Assembly: GCA_902478885.1 (NCBI GenBank)
Contig: CABSMS010000075.1
Location: forward strand, 1-9,589
Direction: 5' to 3'
DNA length: 9,589 nucleotides
From: an uncultured Collinsella sp.
GTDB lineage: Bacteria > Actinomycetota > Coriobacteriia > Coriobacteriales > Coriobacteriaceae
Shown here: piece after piece, positions 1-5,821 of the stretch
Numbering within the stretch: the stretch's first letter is position 1
Layout of the letters: the number at the start of each line of letters is the position of its first letter
The notes under the pieces: generated by a model
What the model saw: only the letters and a program-made list of their open reading frames with translations
Databases searched by the model: none
Told to the model about the DNA's origin: nothing
Position numbers and translations under genes: made by a program

Positions 1-21
1 GGAGATGTGTATAAGAGACAG
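1..21. other. Nextera sequencing adapter remnant (not genomic)
   Basis: Bases 3-21 read AGATGTGTATAAGAGACAG, the Tn5 mosaic-end sequence of Illumina Nextera libraries. The two preceding G bases fit the read-2 adapter version, which ends CTCGG before this motif. The stretch is a library artefact left at the contig end. Genomic sequence starts at about base 22, and the cbiD reading frame is cut there. Confidence 0.96.
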
Positions 22-344
22 GGCACGTCCTTGCCGCCCGCAGCACCCGTGCCCGACCCCGCATGTTCCACGCGCGCGTAAACGAGCACGCCGTCGGTCA
101 CATCGGCATCGTCGCCTGCGTCCTTTCGCACGGCGCACTGGGCGCACCCCTCGCCGATGCATGCGTCGATCACGTTCGCCTCGACGGGCAGCCCGCCGGG
201 GGTGACGATCGACACGTGGCCGACGGGCTTTCGTGACAAGAGCATCTCGCAGGCCGCCTTCGCCGCGAGCGTGGCGCAGCTCCCAGTGGTATAGCCGCAG
301 CGCAGGCGGGTCGTCCCGGTATATATGTAGTGCTCGAAGGCCAC
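22..344 (-). CDS. cbiD: Cobalt-precorrin-5B C1-methyltransferase CbiD, N-terminal part (truncated by contig edge)
   Basis: CbiD methylates C1 of the corrin ring in the anaerobic (early cobalt insertion) route to cobalamin. About 107 residues are visible, starting from a GTG at 344. The frame reads VAFEHYIYTGTTRLRCGYTT and continues GSCATLAAKAACEML. The glycine/threonine-rich CGYTTGSCAT block (residues 16-25) is the hallmark N-terminus of the family, usually written RxGYTTGTCA. A purine-rich AAGGCGAG lies about ten bases upstream. The GTG follows the cbiF stop codon with one base between (TAG-C-GTG), so the two are very probably translationally coupled in one minus-strand operon. The remainder, roughly two thirds of a usual ~350-residue protein, lies beyond the contig edge; the loss is from assembly, not mutation. 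Some family members are fused to other cbi domains, which cannot be judged here. Confidence 0.88.
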
Positions 345-345
345 G

Positions 346-1137
346 CTAGCTGCTCGCCTTCCGATACCCCGTGGCAAACGAAGGGTCGTAAAGCTTGCTG
401 CGCTCGTACGACTCCGCTTGCGCGCCGTCGTGCGCAAGCCCGCCGCGAGCTCCGAGCACGCGGCCCACCACCACGAGCGCCGTGCGGTCGATGCCCTCTA
501 GCGCACCCGCATCGGCGAGCGTGCCCACTGTGCAGCGCACCACGCGCTCCTCAGGCCAGGTCGCCTTGTACACGAGCGCCGCCGGCTCGTCGGAGCTGCG
601 GCCCGCGGCCAAAAGCTCGGCGGAAAGCTCGGCGAGCATACCCGAGCTCAGGAAGATGACCATAGTCGAGCCGCTTTCCGCCATGGTGCGCATGCCCTCG
701 CCCGCGGGCATGGGGGTGCGCCCGGAAAGCCGCGTGATCACGACCGACTGGCTGATTCCCGGCAGCGTGTATTCCTGGCGAAGCGCCGCCGCGGCACCGC
801 AAAAGCTCGACACGCCGGGCACCACCTCGTAGTCCACGCCGCGCGCGTCGAGCGCGTCCATCTGCTCCTGGATGGCGCCGTACAGGCACGGGTCGCCCGT
901 GTGCAGGCGCACCACTTCCTCGCCCCGTGCATCCGCCGCGCACATCACGTCGAGCACTTCCTCCAAGGTCATGTGCGCGCTGTCGTAGACGACGCAGGAT
1001 TCCTTGCACTCGGCGAGCAGCTCGGGGTTCACAAGGCTCCCCGCCCAAACGACCACGTCGGCCGTGCGCAGAAGGCGCGCCCCGCGCAGCGTGATAAGGT
1101 CGGCGGCGCCCGAGCCTGCGCCAACGATATGAATCAT
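346..1137 (-). CDS. cbiF: Precorrin-4 / cobalt-precorrin-4 C11-methyltransferase
   Basis: This cytoplasmic SAM-dependent methyltransferase (CbiF/CobM) adds the C11 methyl group during corrin synthesis. The 263-residue product is full length for the family. It starts MIHIVGAGSGAADLITLRGA, the tetrapyrrole methylase glycine-rich loop. RLHTGDPCLYGA (78-89) and VPGVSSFCGAAA (106-117) are the conserved SAM/substrate-site blocks. The C-terminus YDPSFATGYR resembles other CobM proteins. The ATG at 1137 was chosen because the family N-terminus begins there and AAGGGAAGG precedes it at good spacing. The same frame stays open upstream to an ATG at 1281, but that 48-residue extension is not family-like. 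It lies next to cbiD and faces away from the cbiK/transport operon. No B12-box was seen in its own leader, so its regulation may differ from that operon. Confidence 0.93.
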   Translation of the reverse strand: MIHIVGAGSGAADLITLRGARLLRTADVVVWAGSLVNPELLAECKESCVVYDSAHMTLEEVLDVMCAADARGEEVVRLHTGDPCLYGAIQEQMDALDARGVDYEVVPGVSSFCGAAAALRQEYTLPGISQSVVITRLSGRTPMPAGEGMRTMAESGSTMVIFLSSGMLAELSAELLAAGRSSDEPAALVYKATWPEERVVRCTVGTLADAGALEGIDRTALVVVGRVLGARGGLAHDGAQAESYERSKLYDPSFATGYRKASS

Positions 1138-1268
1138 CCGAGCCTTCCCTTCCCGTTTCTCATCGCAACCGTTTACGCCGCCCTTCGCGCAGCGGGCAAA
1201 ACACGGCGCCTGCGGCGGCAATCGGCGCAAATACGCAGGCAGGAGGCGCAATGCCGCCCGTCCTGGCT

Positions 1269-1297
1269 TTGACACGTTCACAAGTGCCCACTATCAT
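1269..1297 (+). promoter_or_regulatory. Sigma70-type promoter for the riboswitch-cbiK-transporter operon
   Basis: TTGACA (1269-1274, exact consensus) is followed after 17 bases by TATCAT (1292-1297, five of six matches). This would start transcription near 1304, just before the cobalamin riboswitch. It is the strongest promoter-like sequence in the window. Confidence 0.72.
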
Positions 1298-1298
1298 A

Positions 1299-1328
1299 AT
1301 AAAAGTTTCGGCAACGAGCATATGACAA
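1299..1328 (-). promoter_or_regulatory. Candidate promoter for cbiF-cbiD
   Basis: On the minus strand TTGTCA (1323-1328) lies 18 bases from TTTTAT (1299-1304), with TATTAT and TATGAT as alternative -10 hexamers just beyond. The -35 is one base off consensus; the -10 is weaker. If used, it gives a cbiF leader of roughly 150 bases. That leader has a GC-rich stem (GCCTGCG 1208-1214 with CGCAGGC 1234-1240) but no recognisable cobalamin aptamer. The -10 abuts the divergent plus-strand -10. Confidence 0.4.
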
Positions 1329-1330
1329 TC

Positions 1331-1479
1331 GGATAAAAGGAAATGACCGGCGCGGCGCCCGCACAGCCCGCGCTGGCTTGCGGAGGGAACCAGGTGGGAA
1401 TCCTGGGCAAGGGACATTACTGTATAGGACGCGCGGTCGAACCGCCTCGCGCCCCAAGCCAGACTGCTTCGCCTTTTCC
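1331..1479 (+). promoter_or_regulatory. Cobalamin (B12) riboswitch aptamer
   Basis: The conserved core appears in the right order. GGTGGGAATCC (1393-1403) sits in a CCAGG/CCTGG stem (1390-1394 with 1402-1406). ACTGTA follows at 1419-1424. A stem GCGGT-CGA-ACCGC lies at 1433-1445. The B12-box-like AAGCCAGACTGC is at 1456-1467. AAAAGG (1335-1340) can pair with CCTTTT (1472-1477) to close the aptamer as a P1-type helix. The element sits between a strong promoter and the cbiK gene, so it should switch off the cbiK-transporter operon when cobalamin is plentiful, the usual action of this class. Exact limits are approximate without a covariance-model search. Confidence 0.85.
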
Positions 1480-1480
1480 T

Positions 1481-1536
1481 CACGGCATCGCCGTGGCGTT
1501 AGCTCCTTGTGTACCCCGAGGGGTGCGCTTTTCTTT
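1481..1536 (+). terminator. Expression platform: hairpin plus terminator-like stem-loop after the riboswitch
   Basis: Right after the aptamer, CACGGC-ATC-GCCGTG (1481-1495) forms a perfect 6-bp hairpin. Next comes GTACCC/GGGTGC (1511-1516 with 1521-1526, one G-U pair), followed two bases later by TTTTCTTT (1529-1536). The second stem plus U tract looks like an intrinsic terminator, which suggests control by premature termination before the cbiK start at 1596. The first hairpin may be the part that contacts the aptamer loop. No clear antiterminator was worked out. Confidence 0.6.
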
Positions 1537-1595
1537 CGCTTGTGCCGACAAGCAACTGTCGCCGGGGGACCGGCAAACCGAGGAAAGGAAAAACC

Positions 1596-2522
1596 ATGTC
1601 CGACCAGATGTCACGCCGCGGCTTCATGGGCGCCGCAGCAACCGGAGCCGTCGCGCTCGCCGGAGTCGCGCTCGCGGGCTGCTCCAACACCTCCGCGAGT
1701 TCCGAGAAATCGAGTGAAAAGGAGAAGGCCGTGAAGCCGGTCATCCTCGTCACGAGCTTCGGCACGAGCTACAACGACTCGCGCCACATCACCATCGGCG
1801 CCATCGAAGACGCTATCCGCGAGAAGTACTGGCAGGACTACGACATCCGCCGCGCCTTCACCGCGCAGATCATCATCGACAAGCTGAAGAAGCGCGACGG
1901 CATCACGATCGACAACATGACCGAGGCGCTCGACCGCTGCGTGGAAGACGGCGTGAAGGAAATCGTCGTGCAGCCGACGCATCTCATGGGTGGCCTGGAA
2001 TACACCGACGTGAAAGACGAGCTCGACAAGTACGCCGACAAGTTCGACAAAATCTCGCTCGGCGACCCGCTGCTCACCTCCGACGACGACTACAAGAAGG
2101 TGGCCGCAGCCATTAAGGAGAACATGGCGTCCTTCGACGACGGCAAGACGGCGCTGTGCCTCATGGGCCACGGCACCGAAGCCGATTCCAACGACGACTA
2201 TGCCAAGATGCAGGAAGTGTTCAAGAACGAGGGCTTGACGCAGTTCTTCGTCGGCACCGTCGAGGCTGAACCGACCTGCGAGGATGTTATCGCCGCCGCG
2301 AGCGCCGCAGGCTACAAGAAGGCCGTGCTCGCGCCGTTCATGGTGGTCGCGGGCGACCACGCGAACAACGACATGGCAGACGAGACCGACCCCGACAGCT
2401 GGGCAGCGAAGTTCGTGGCCGCCGGCTTCGAAGTGACGTGCCTGCTCCAGGGTCTGGGACAGAACGTCGCGGTCGACGACATCTACGTCTCGCACGTGGA
2501 CGACGCCATCGCCAAGCTGTAA
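1596..2522 (+). CDS. cbiK: Exported (Tat/lipoprotein) CbiK-type sirohydrochlorin cobaltochelatase
   Basis: CbiK inserts Co2+ into sirohydrochlorin in the anaerobic B12 pathway. The 308-residue product starts at 1596 behind AGGAAAGG (1581-1588). Its N-terminus has a twin-arginine motif SRRGFMG (residues 6-12), a hydrophobic stretch, and the lipobox LAGC (26-29). It should therefore be Tat-exported and lipid-anchored at Cys29, unlike the usual cytoplasmic enzyme. The chelatase body runs from about residue 47: KPVILVTSFGTSYNDS opens the fold, QPTHLMGG gives His129, MGHGTE gives His192 and VVAGDHANNDMA gives His255. The last two correspond to the two metal-binding histidines of the family. It is first in an operon behind a cobalamin riboswitch and is followed by lipoprotein and ABC-importer genes. 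A periplasmic CbiK that binds heme is known in Desulfovibrio vulgaris, so a role in tetrapyrrole capture or external metal insertion is plausible but inferred. Confidence 0.9.
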   Translation: MSDQMSRRGFMGAAATGAVALAGVALAGCSNTSASSEKSSEKEKAVKPVILVTSFGTSYNDSRHITIGAIEDAIREKYWQDYDIRRAFTAQIIIDKLKKRDGITIDNMTEALDRCVEDGVKEIVVQPTHLMGGLEYTDVKDELDKYADKFDKISLGDPLLTSDDDYKKVAAAIKENMASFDDGKTALCLMGHGTEADSNDDYAKMQEVFKNEGLTQFFVGTVEAEPTCEDVIAAASAAGYKKAVLAPFMVVAGDHANNDMADETDPDSWAAKFVAAGFEVTCLLQGLGQNVAVDDIYVSHVDDAIAKL

Positions 2523-2532
2523 ACTCGCCGCA

Positions 2533-2640
2533 CACGGGGGCGCCGGTCGCGTCCCCGTGCAACGGCCATGCGCCTTCCCCGACTGACGGCGCATGCCCGT
2601 TGCATTCGCATCCCGCCCGTCCACCGCACGGCGCGGGCGG
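2533..2640 (+). other. Three consecutive GC-rich stem-loops between cbiK and the next gene
   Basis: The 144-bp gap is almost filled by three inverted repeats. The first is CACGGGG/CCCCGTG (2533-2539 with 2553-2559). The second is the largest: CAACGG plus CATGCGCC pairing with GGCGCATG plus CCGTTG (2560-2602), 14 pairs with one C-C mismatch. The third is CCGCCCG/CGGGCGG (2613-2619 with 2634-2640). None is followed by a T run, so ordinary intrinsic termination is unlikely. They may set mRNA stability or the ratio of cbiK to downstream products. Confidence 0.55.
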
Positions 2641-2666
2641 TCGAAGCGATTGAAAGGAACCCCTCC

Positions 2667-3200
2667 ATGTTGAAGAAAACCCTCGCCTTCGCCCTGTCGG
2701 CGGCGCTTTTCGCGTTCTCGCTCGCCGGCTGCGGCGGAAATTCAATCGACAGCGCAAAGGCAAGCGATGCCGATTCCCAGGAAAAGACCGAACAGGCGGC
2801 CGATGCGCCCGAGGGCGCAAGCGCTGCCCCCATCACCGCCGACAAGGTGGCCGACGGCACCTATCCGATCACCGTAGATTCCAGCTCGAACATGTTCAGG
2901 ATTGTGGACGCCCAGCTCATCGTGGAAAACGGCTCTATGCACTGCGTGATGACACTTTCCGGCACGGGCTACGGCAAGCTCTTCATGGGCACGGGCGACG
3001 AGGCTGCCGCCGCAAGCGAGGCCGACTTCATCCCCTATGTGGAAAACGCGGAAGGCAAGTACACCTACGACGTGCCCGTTGATGCGCTCGACGAGGACAC
3101 CGCCTGCGCCGCGTGGAGCATTAAAAGGGAGCGGTGGTACGACCGCACGCTCGTATTCGAATCCGCCGGCGTCGATCTGCGCGCCGACGCGCTGAAGTAA
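2667..3200 (+). CDS. Small lipoprotein with NEAT-like/Ig-like beta domain; possible tetrapyrrole-binding accessory protein
   Basis: I do not recognise a named family with certainty. The 177-residue product starts at 2667 behind AAAGGA (2653-2658). It has a short basic N-terminus, a hydrophobic core and the lipobox LAGC (residues 19-22), so it should be anchored outside the membrane at Cys22. Residues 23-58 form a low-complexity Ala/Ser/Asp/Glu linker. Residues 60-168 form one beta-rich domain: DGTYPITV, LIVENGSMHCVMTLSGTGY, KYTYDVPVDAL and RERWYDRTLVFES. This order of strands, ending in an aromatic tyrosine strand, recalls NEAT heme-binding domains, but that is an inference. A similar pattern occurs in the N-terminal domain of the next protein. 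Its gene lies between cbiK and the importer, four bases before the substrate-binding gene, which suggests it hands ligand to the transporter. Confidence 0.75.
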   Translation: MLKKTLAFALSAALFAFSLAGCGGNSIDSAKASDADSQEKTEQAADAPEGASAAPITADKVADGTYPITVDSSSNMFRIVDAQLIVENGSMHCVMTLSGTGYGKLFMGTGDEAAAASEADFIPYVENAEGKYTYDVPVDALDEDTACAAWSIKRERWYDRTLVFESAGVDLRADALK

Positions 3201-3204
3201 CGCC

Positions 3205-4776
3205 ATGCGGTCGATTCTTCCCAAGGGGGAAAGCAGAAAGCGCCGCAGCATCGCGGCGCGCGCGATCGCCTGCGTTCTCGTCGCCCTGCTCGCGCTTCCC
3301 TTCGCGGGGTGCAGTGCGAGCCCGAACGCGCCCGTTGCCACGACGGACTCTCAGGAATACACTGTGAGCGTCTCGCTTTCCGGCGGGTCAGGGCGCGCAA
3401 GCATTGCCTCACCTACCACAATTATGAAGGATGGCGACACCTACACCGCGACCATCACCTGGTCGAGTTCGAACTACGACAAGATGACCGTCGACGGCGT
3501 GGACTACGCGCCCGTAAACGACGGCGGCAACTCCACGTTCGAGATACCCGTCACGCTCGACGAGGACATAGCCGTGTCGGCCGAGACCGTCGCCATGTCG
3601 ACGCCGCACACCATCGACTACACGCTCCACTTCGACTCATCCACCATGAAGGAGAAATCGGGCGACGATGCAAGCGGCGGCTCCCCTGCGGGAACGGCTT
3701 CAAGCGCCGCGGCCGACTTCCACAACGCCGATTTGGGCTGCGGCTGGGAGCCGACGGGGACGCTTAAGCTTGAATACGCCAAGCACTTCACTGTCGACGA
3801 GTTCGAAGGCGGCCTGCGGCTTATCTGCGTTTCGAACGGGGAGCGTTTCCTCGTGGTGCCGCAAGATGCGAAGGTACCTGATGGGTTGAGCTCCGACATC
3901 GCGGTCATAAGGCGCCCCGCCGACAAGGTGTACCTCGTGTCGTCGGCGACGATGTGCCTGGTCGACGCGCTCGATGCGAACGACAATATCATCATGTCGG
4001 GCACGAAGGCCGACGATTGCTCGGTCGCGGGCTTCAAAAGCGCGCTCGAAAGTGGGGCGATTGCCTACGGCGGCAAGTACAGCGCGCCCGACTACGAGCG
4101 AATATCGGCCTCGGGCTGCACGCTCGCCATCGAGAACACCATGATCAACCACACGCCCGATGTGAAGGAAAAGCTGCAGAAACTCGGGCTCGTCGTGCTC
4201 ACCGAACAGTCGTCGAGCGAGCCCGAAGCACTCGGGCGCGTCGAGTGGATTAAGCTTTTCGGCGTCCTGTTCGACAAGGAAGACGAGGCCACGCACCTGT
4301 TCAACGAGCAGAAGGCCCGCGTCGAGCAAACGTCGGGGCTCGCGTCGTCAGGTAAAACCGTGGCGTATTTCTACATTAACTCGAACGGGGCCGCCGTCAC
4401 GCGGCGGGCGGGCGACTACGTGGCGCAGATGATCGAGCTTGCAGGCGGCAGCTACGCGCTCGATGACGCGCAGACGGCGTCGACATCAGGTTCGTCAGTA
4501 ACGCTCGAAATGGAGCGCTTCTACGCGACGGCGAAGGATGCCGACATCATCGTCTACAACGGCACCATCGACGAATCGGTTGCCACCTTGAACGACTTCG
4601 TAGGCAAAAACGCGCTATTGTCGCAGTTCAAAGCCGTGAAGAACGGCAACGTCTGGGTCACAAGCGCCGACATGTACCAGCAGATGACTTCTACCGCCGA
4701 CATTATCGACGAGCTGCACGGGGCGTTCGCCGGCGATGACGCGAGCGACTTCCATTATCTGAGGAAGCTTGGCTAG
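3205..4776 (+). CDS. Lipoprotein substrate-binding protein of a BtuF/FepB-type ABC importer with extra N-terminal domain
   Basis: This 523-residue protein should capture the substrate (corrinoid, heme or a metal-tetrapyrrole/siderophore) outside the cell and deliver it to the permease encoded next. A basic N-terminus and hydrophobic stretch lead to the lipobox FAGC (33-36). Residues 51-143 form an additional beta-rich domain (YTATITWSSSNYDKMTVDGV, STFEIPVTLDED, HTIDYTLHF) that parallels the preceding small lipoprotein. A Ser/Ala/Gly linker spans 145-170. Residues about 175-510 match the periplasmic-binding class with two lobes: SGCTLAIENTMINHTPDVKE (303-322), SSSEPEALGRVEWIKLFG (336-353) and KNGNVWVTSADMYQ. 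The EP-x-LGR-x-EWIK block is typical of iron/corrinoid binders in anaerobes. It starts four bases after the previous stop with only weak ribosome-binding sequence (coupled translation likely), and ends four bases before the permease start. Substrate identity is not proven. Confidence 0.87.
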   Translation: MRSILPKGESRKRRSIAARAIACVLVALLALPFAGCSASPNAPVATTDSQEYTVSVSLSGGSGRASIASPTTIMKDGDTYTATITWSSSNYDKMTVDGVDYAPVNDGGNSTFEIPVTLDEDIAVSAETVAMSTPHTIDYTLHFDSSTMKEKSGDDASGGSPAGTASSAAADFHNADLGCGWEPTGTLKLEYAKHFTVDEFEGGLRLICVSNGERFLVVPQDAKVPDGLSSDIAVIRRPADKVYLVSSATMCLVDALDANDNIIMSGTKADDCSVAGFKSALESGAIAYGGKYSAPDYERISASGCTLAIENTMINHTPDVKEKLQKLGLVVLTEQSSSEPEALGRVEWIKLFGVLFDKEDEATHLFNEQKARVEQTSGLASSGKTVAYFYINSNGAAVTRRAGDYVAQMIELAGGSYALDDAQTASTSGSSVTLEMERFYATAKDADIIVYNGTIDESVATLNDFVGKNALLSQFKAVKNGNVWVTSADMYQQMTSTADIIDELHGAFAGDDASDFHYLRKLG

Positions 4777-4780
4777 CGCC

Positions 4781-5821
4781 ATGAGAAGCCGGCTTTCCAT
4801 GGCATACGACGAATCGGGGCGCGCCGCGCGGTGTCGCGTCGTGACGGCGCTGCTCGCTGTTGCCCTCATCGTGCTCGTCGGGGCCAACCTGTGCATCGGG
4901 AGCGTGCTCGTGCCCGCAGACCACATCCCCGGCATCCTTTCGGGCGGCGCGGCCAATTCCATGGAAAGCCAGGTCATCTGGGAGATTCGCCTGCCGCGCG
5001 TTCTTTCAGCCGTGCTTCTCGGCGGGGCACTTTCGCTCTCCGGGTTCCTGCTGCAGACGTTTTTCAACAACCCCATCGCCGACCCGTTCATCTTGGGCGT
5101 CTCCTCGGGCGCAAAGTTCGTCGTCGCGCTTACGATGATCGTACTTCTGGGCGCGAACCAGGCCATGTCCTCGCCGGCCATGGTGGCCGCAGCGTTTCTG
5201 GGCTCGCTTATCACCATCGGCTTCGTGCTCCTCATCGCACGGCGCATAAGTTCCATGGCCATGCTCATCGTGGCGGGCGTCATGGTGGGATACATCTGCT
5301 CGGCGGCGACGAACTTCCTCATCGCCTTCGCCGACGACCAGTCCATCGTGAACCTGCACAACTGGTCTTTGGGTAGCTTCTCGGGTTCGAGCTGGGACGA
5401 CGTCGCGGTCATCGCGGTCGTGGTGATCACCGTGAGCGCATGCGTATTCGCGATATCGAAGCCCCTTTCTGCCTTCCAGCTGGGAGAAGCCTACGCGAAA
5501 AGCGTCGGCGTGAACGTCGCACGCTTCCGCGTGGTGCTCGTCCTTCTAGCGAGCATGCTCTCCGCCTGCGTGACCGCGTTCGCTGGTCCGGTGTCATTCG
5601 TAGGCATTGCGGTTCCGCATCTCGTGAAGTCGGCGCTGAAGTCGTCGAGGCCCATCCGCGTGATTCCTGCGTGCTTCTTGGGAGGCGCCATCTTCTGCGC
5701 GGGCTGCGATTTGATCGCGCGCACGCTGTTCTCTCCCGTCGAGCTTTCCATCAGCGCCGTCACCGCCATCTTCGGCGCGCCGGTGGTTATCGCGCTCATG
5801 TTGAAGAAACGGGTGAGGTAG
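4781..5821 (+). CDS. FecCD/BtuC-family ABC transporter permease
   Basis: This membrane subunit forms the translocation path for iron-siderophore, heme or cobalamin uptake. The 346-residue product is the usual size and has many hydrophobic helices. The family signature is clear: IRLPRVLSAVLLGGALSLSG (69-88), then FLLQTFFNNPIADPFILGVS (89-108) and SGA. Later blocks are LHNWSLGSFSG and FVGIAVPHLVK, the cytoplasmic coupling region. The ATG at 4781 is preferred: it lies four bases after the substrate-binding-protein stop, with GAGGAAG at 4761-4767 (spacing rather long). A TTG at 4769 would overlap the upstream gene and sits too close to that site, while an ATG at 4799 is also possible. The stop codon is immediately followed by the ATPase ATG. 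The sequence alone cannot separate cobalamin from heme or siderophore transport, but the riboswitch points to a corrinoid. Confidence 0.93.
   Translation: MRSRLSMAYDESGRAARCRVVTALLAVALIVLVGANLCIGSVLVPADHIPGILSGGAANSMESQVIWEIRLPRVLSAVLLGGALSLSGFLLQTFFNNPIADPFILGVSSGAKFVVALTMIVLLGANQAMSSPAMVAAAFLGSLITIGFVLLIARRISSMAMLIVAGVMVGYICSAATNFLIAFADDQSIVNLHNWSLGSFSGSSWDDVAVIAVVVITVSACVFAISKPLSAFQLGEAYAKSVGVNVARFRVVLVLLASMLSACVTAFAGPVSFVGIAVPHLVKSALKSSRPIRVIPACFLGGAIFCAGCDLIARTLFSPVELSISAVTAIFGAPVVIALMLKKRVR

Noticed and set aside
1190..1270. Possible second cobalamin riboswitch on the minus strand (AAGCCAGGA near 1260)
   Set aside because: Only a B12-box-like string is present; the GGTGxxAAxCC and ACTGT core elements are absent, and the B12-box-like string lies on the wrong (5') side of the leader.
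1138..1281. 48-residue N-terminal extension of CbiF from the ATG at 1281
   Set aside because: Family N-terminus and a good ribosome-binding site place the start at 1137; the extension would also overlap the promoter region.
1509..1595. Upstream ATG at 1509 in frame with cbiK
   Set aside because: It lies within the terminator-like hairpin, lacks a ribosome-binding site, and would add 29 residues in front of a complete Tat signal.
1611..2624. Long open frame on the minus strand opposite cbiK (337 codons)
   Set aside because: It is exactly antisense to a well-recognised gene, and its protein has repetitive Val/Gly/Asp/Arg composition typical of GC-rich shadow frames.
4769..4780. TTG start for the permease at 4769
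   Set aside because: It overlaps the preceding stop codon, and the GAGGAAG site would be only one base away; ATG at 4781 fits better.
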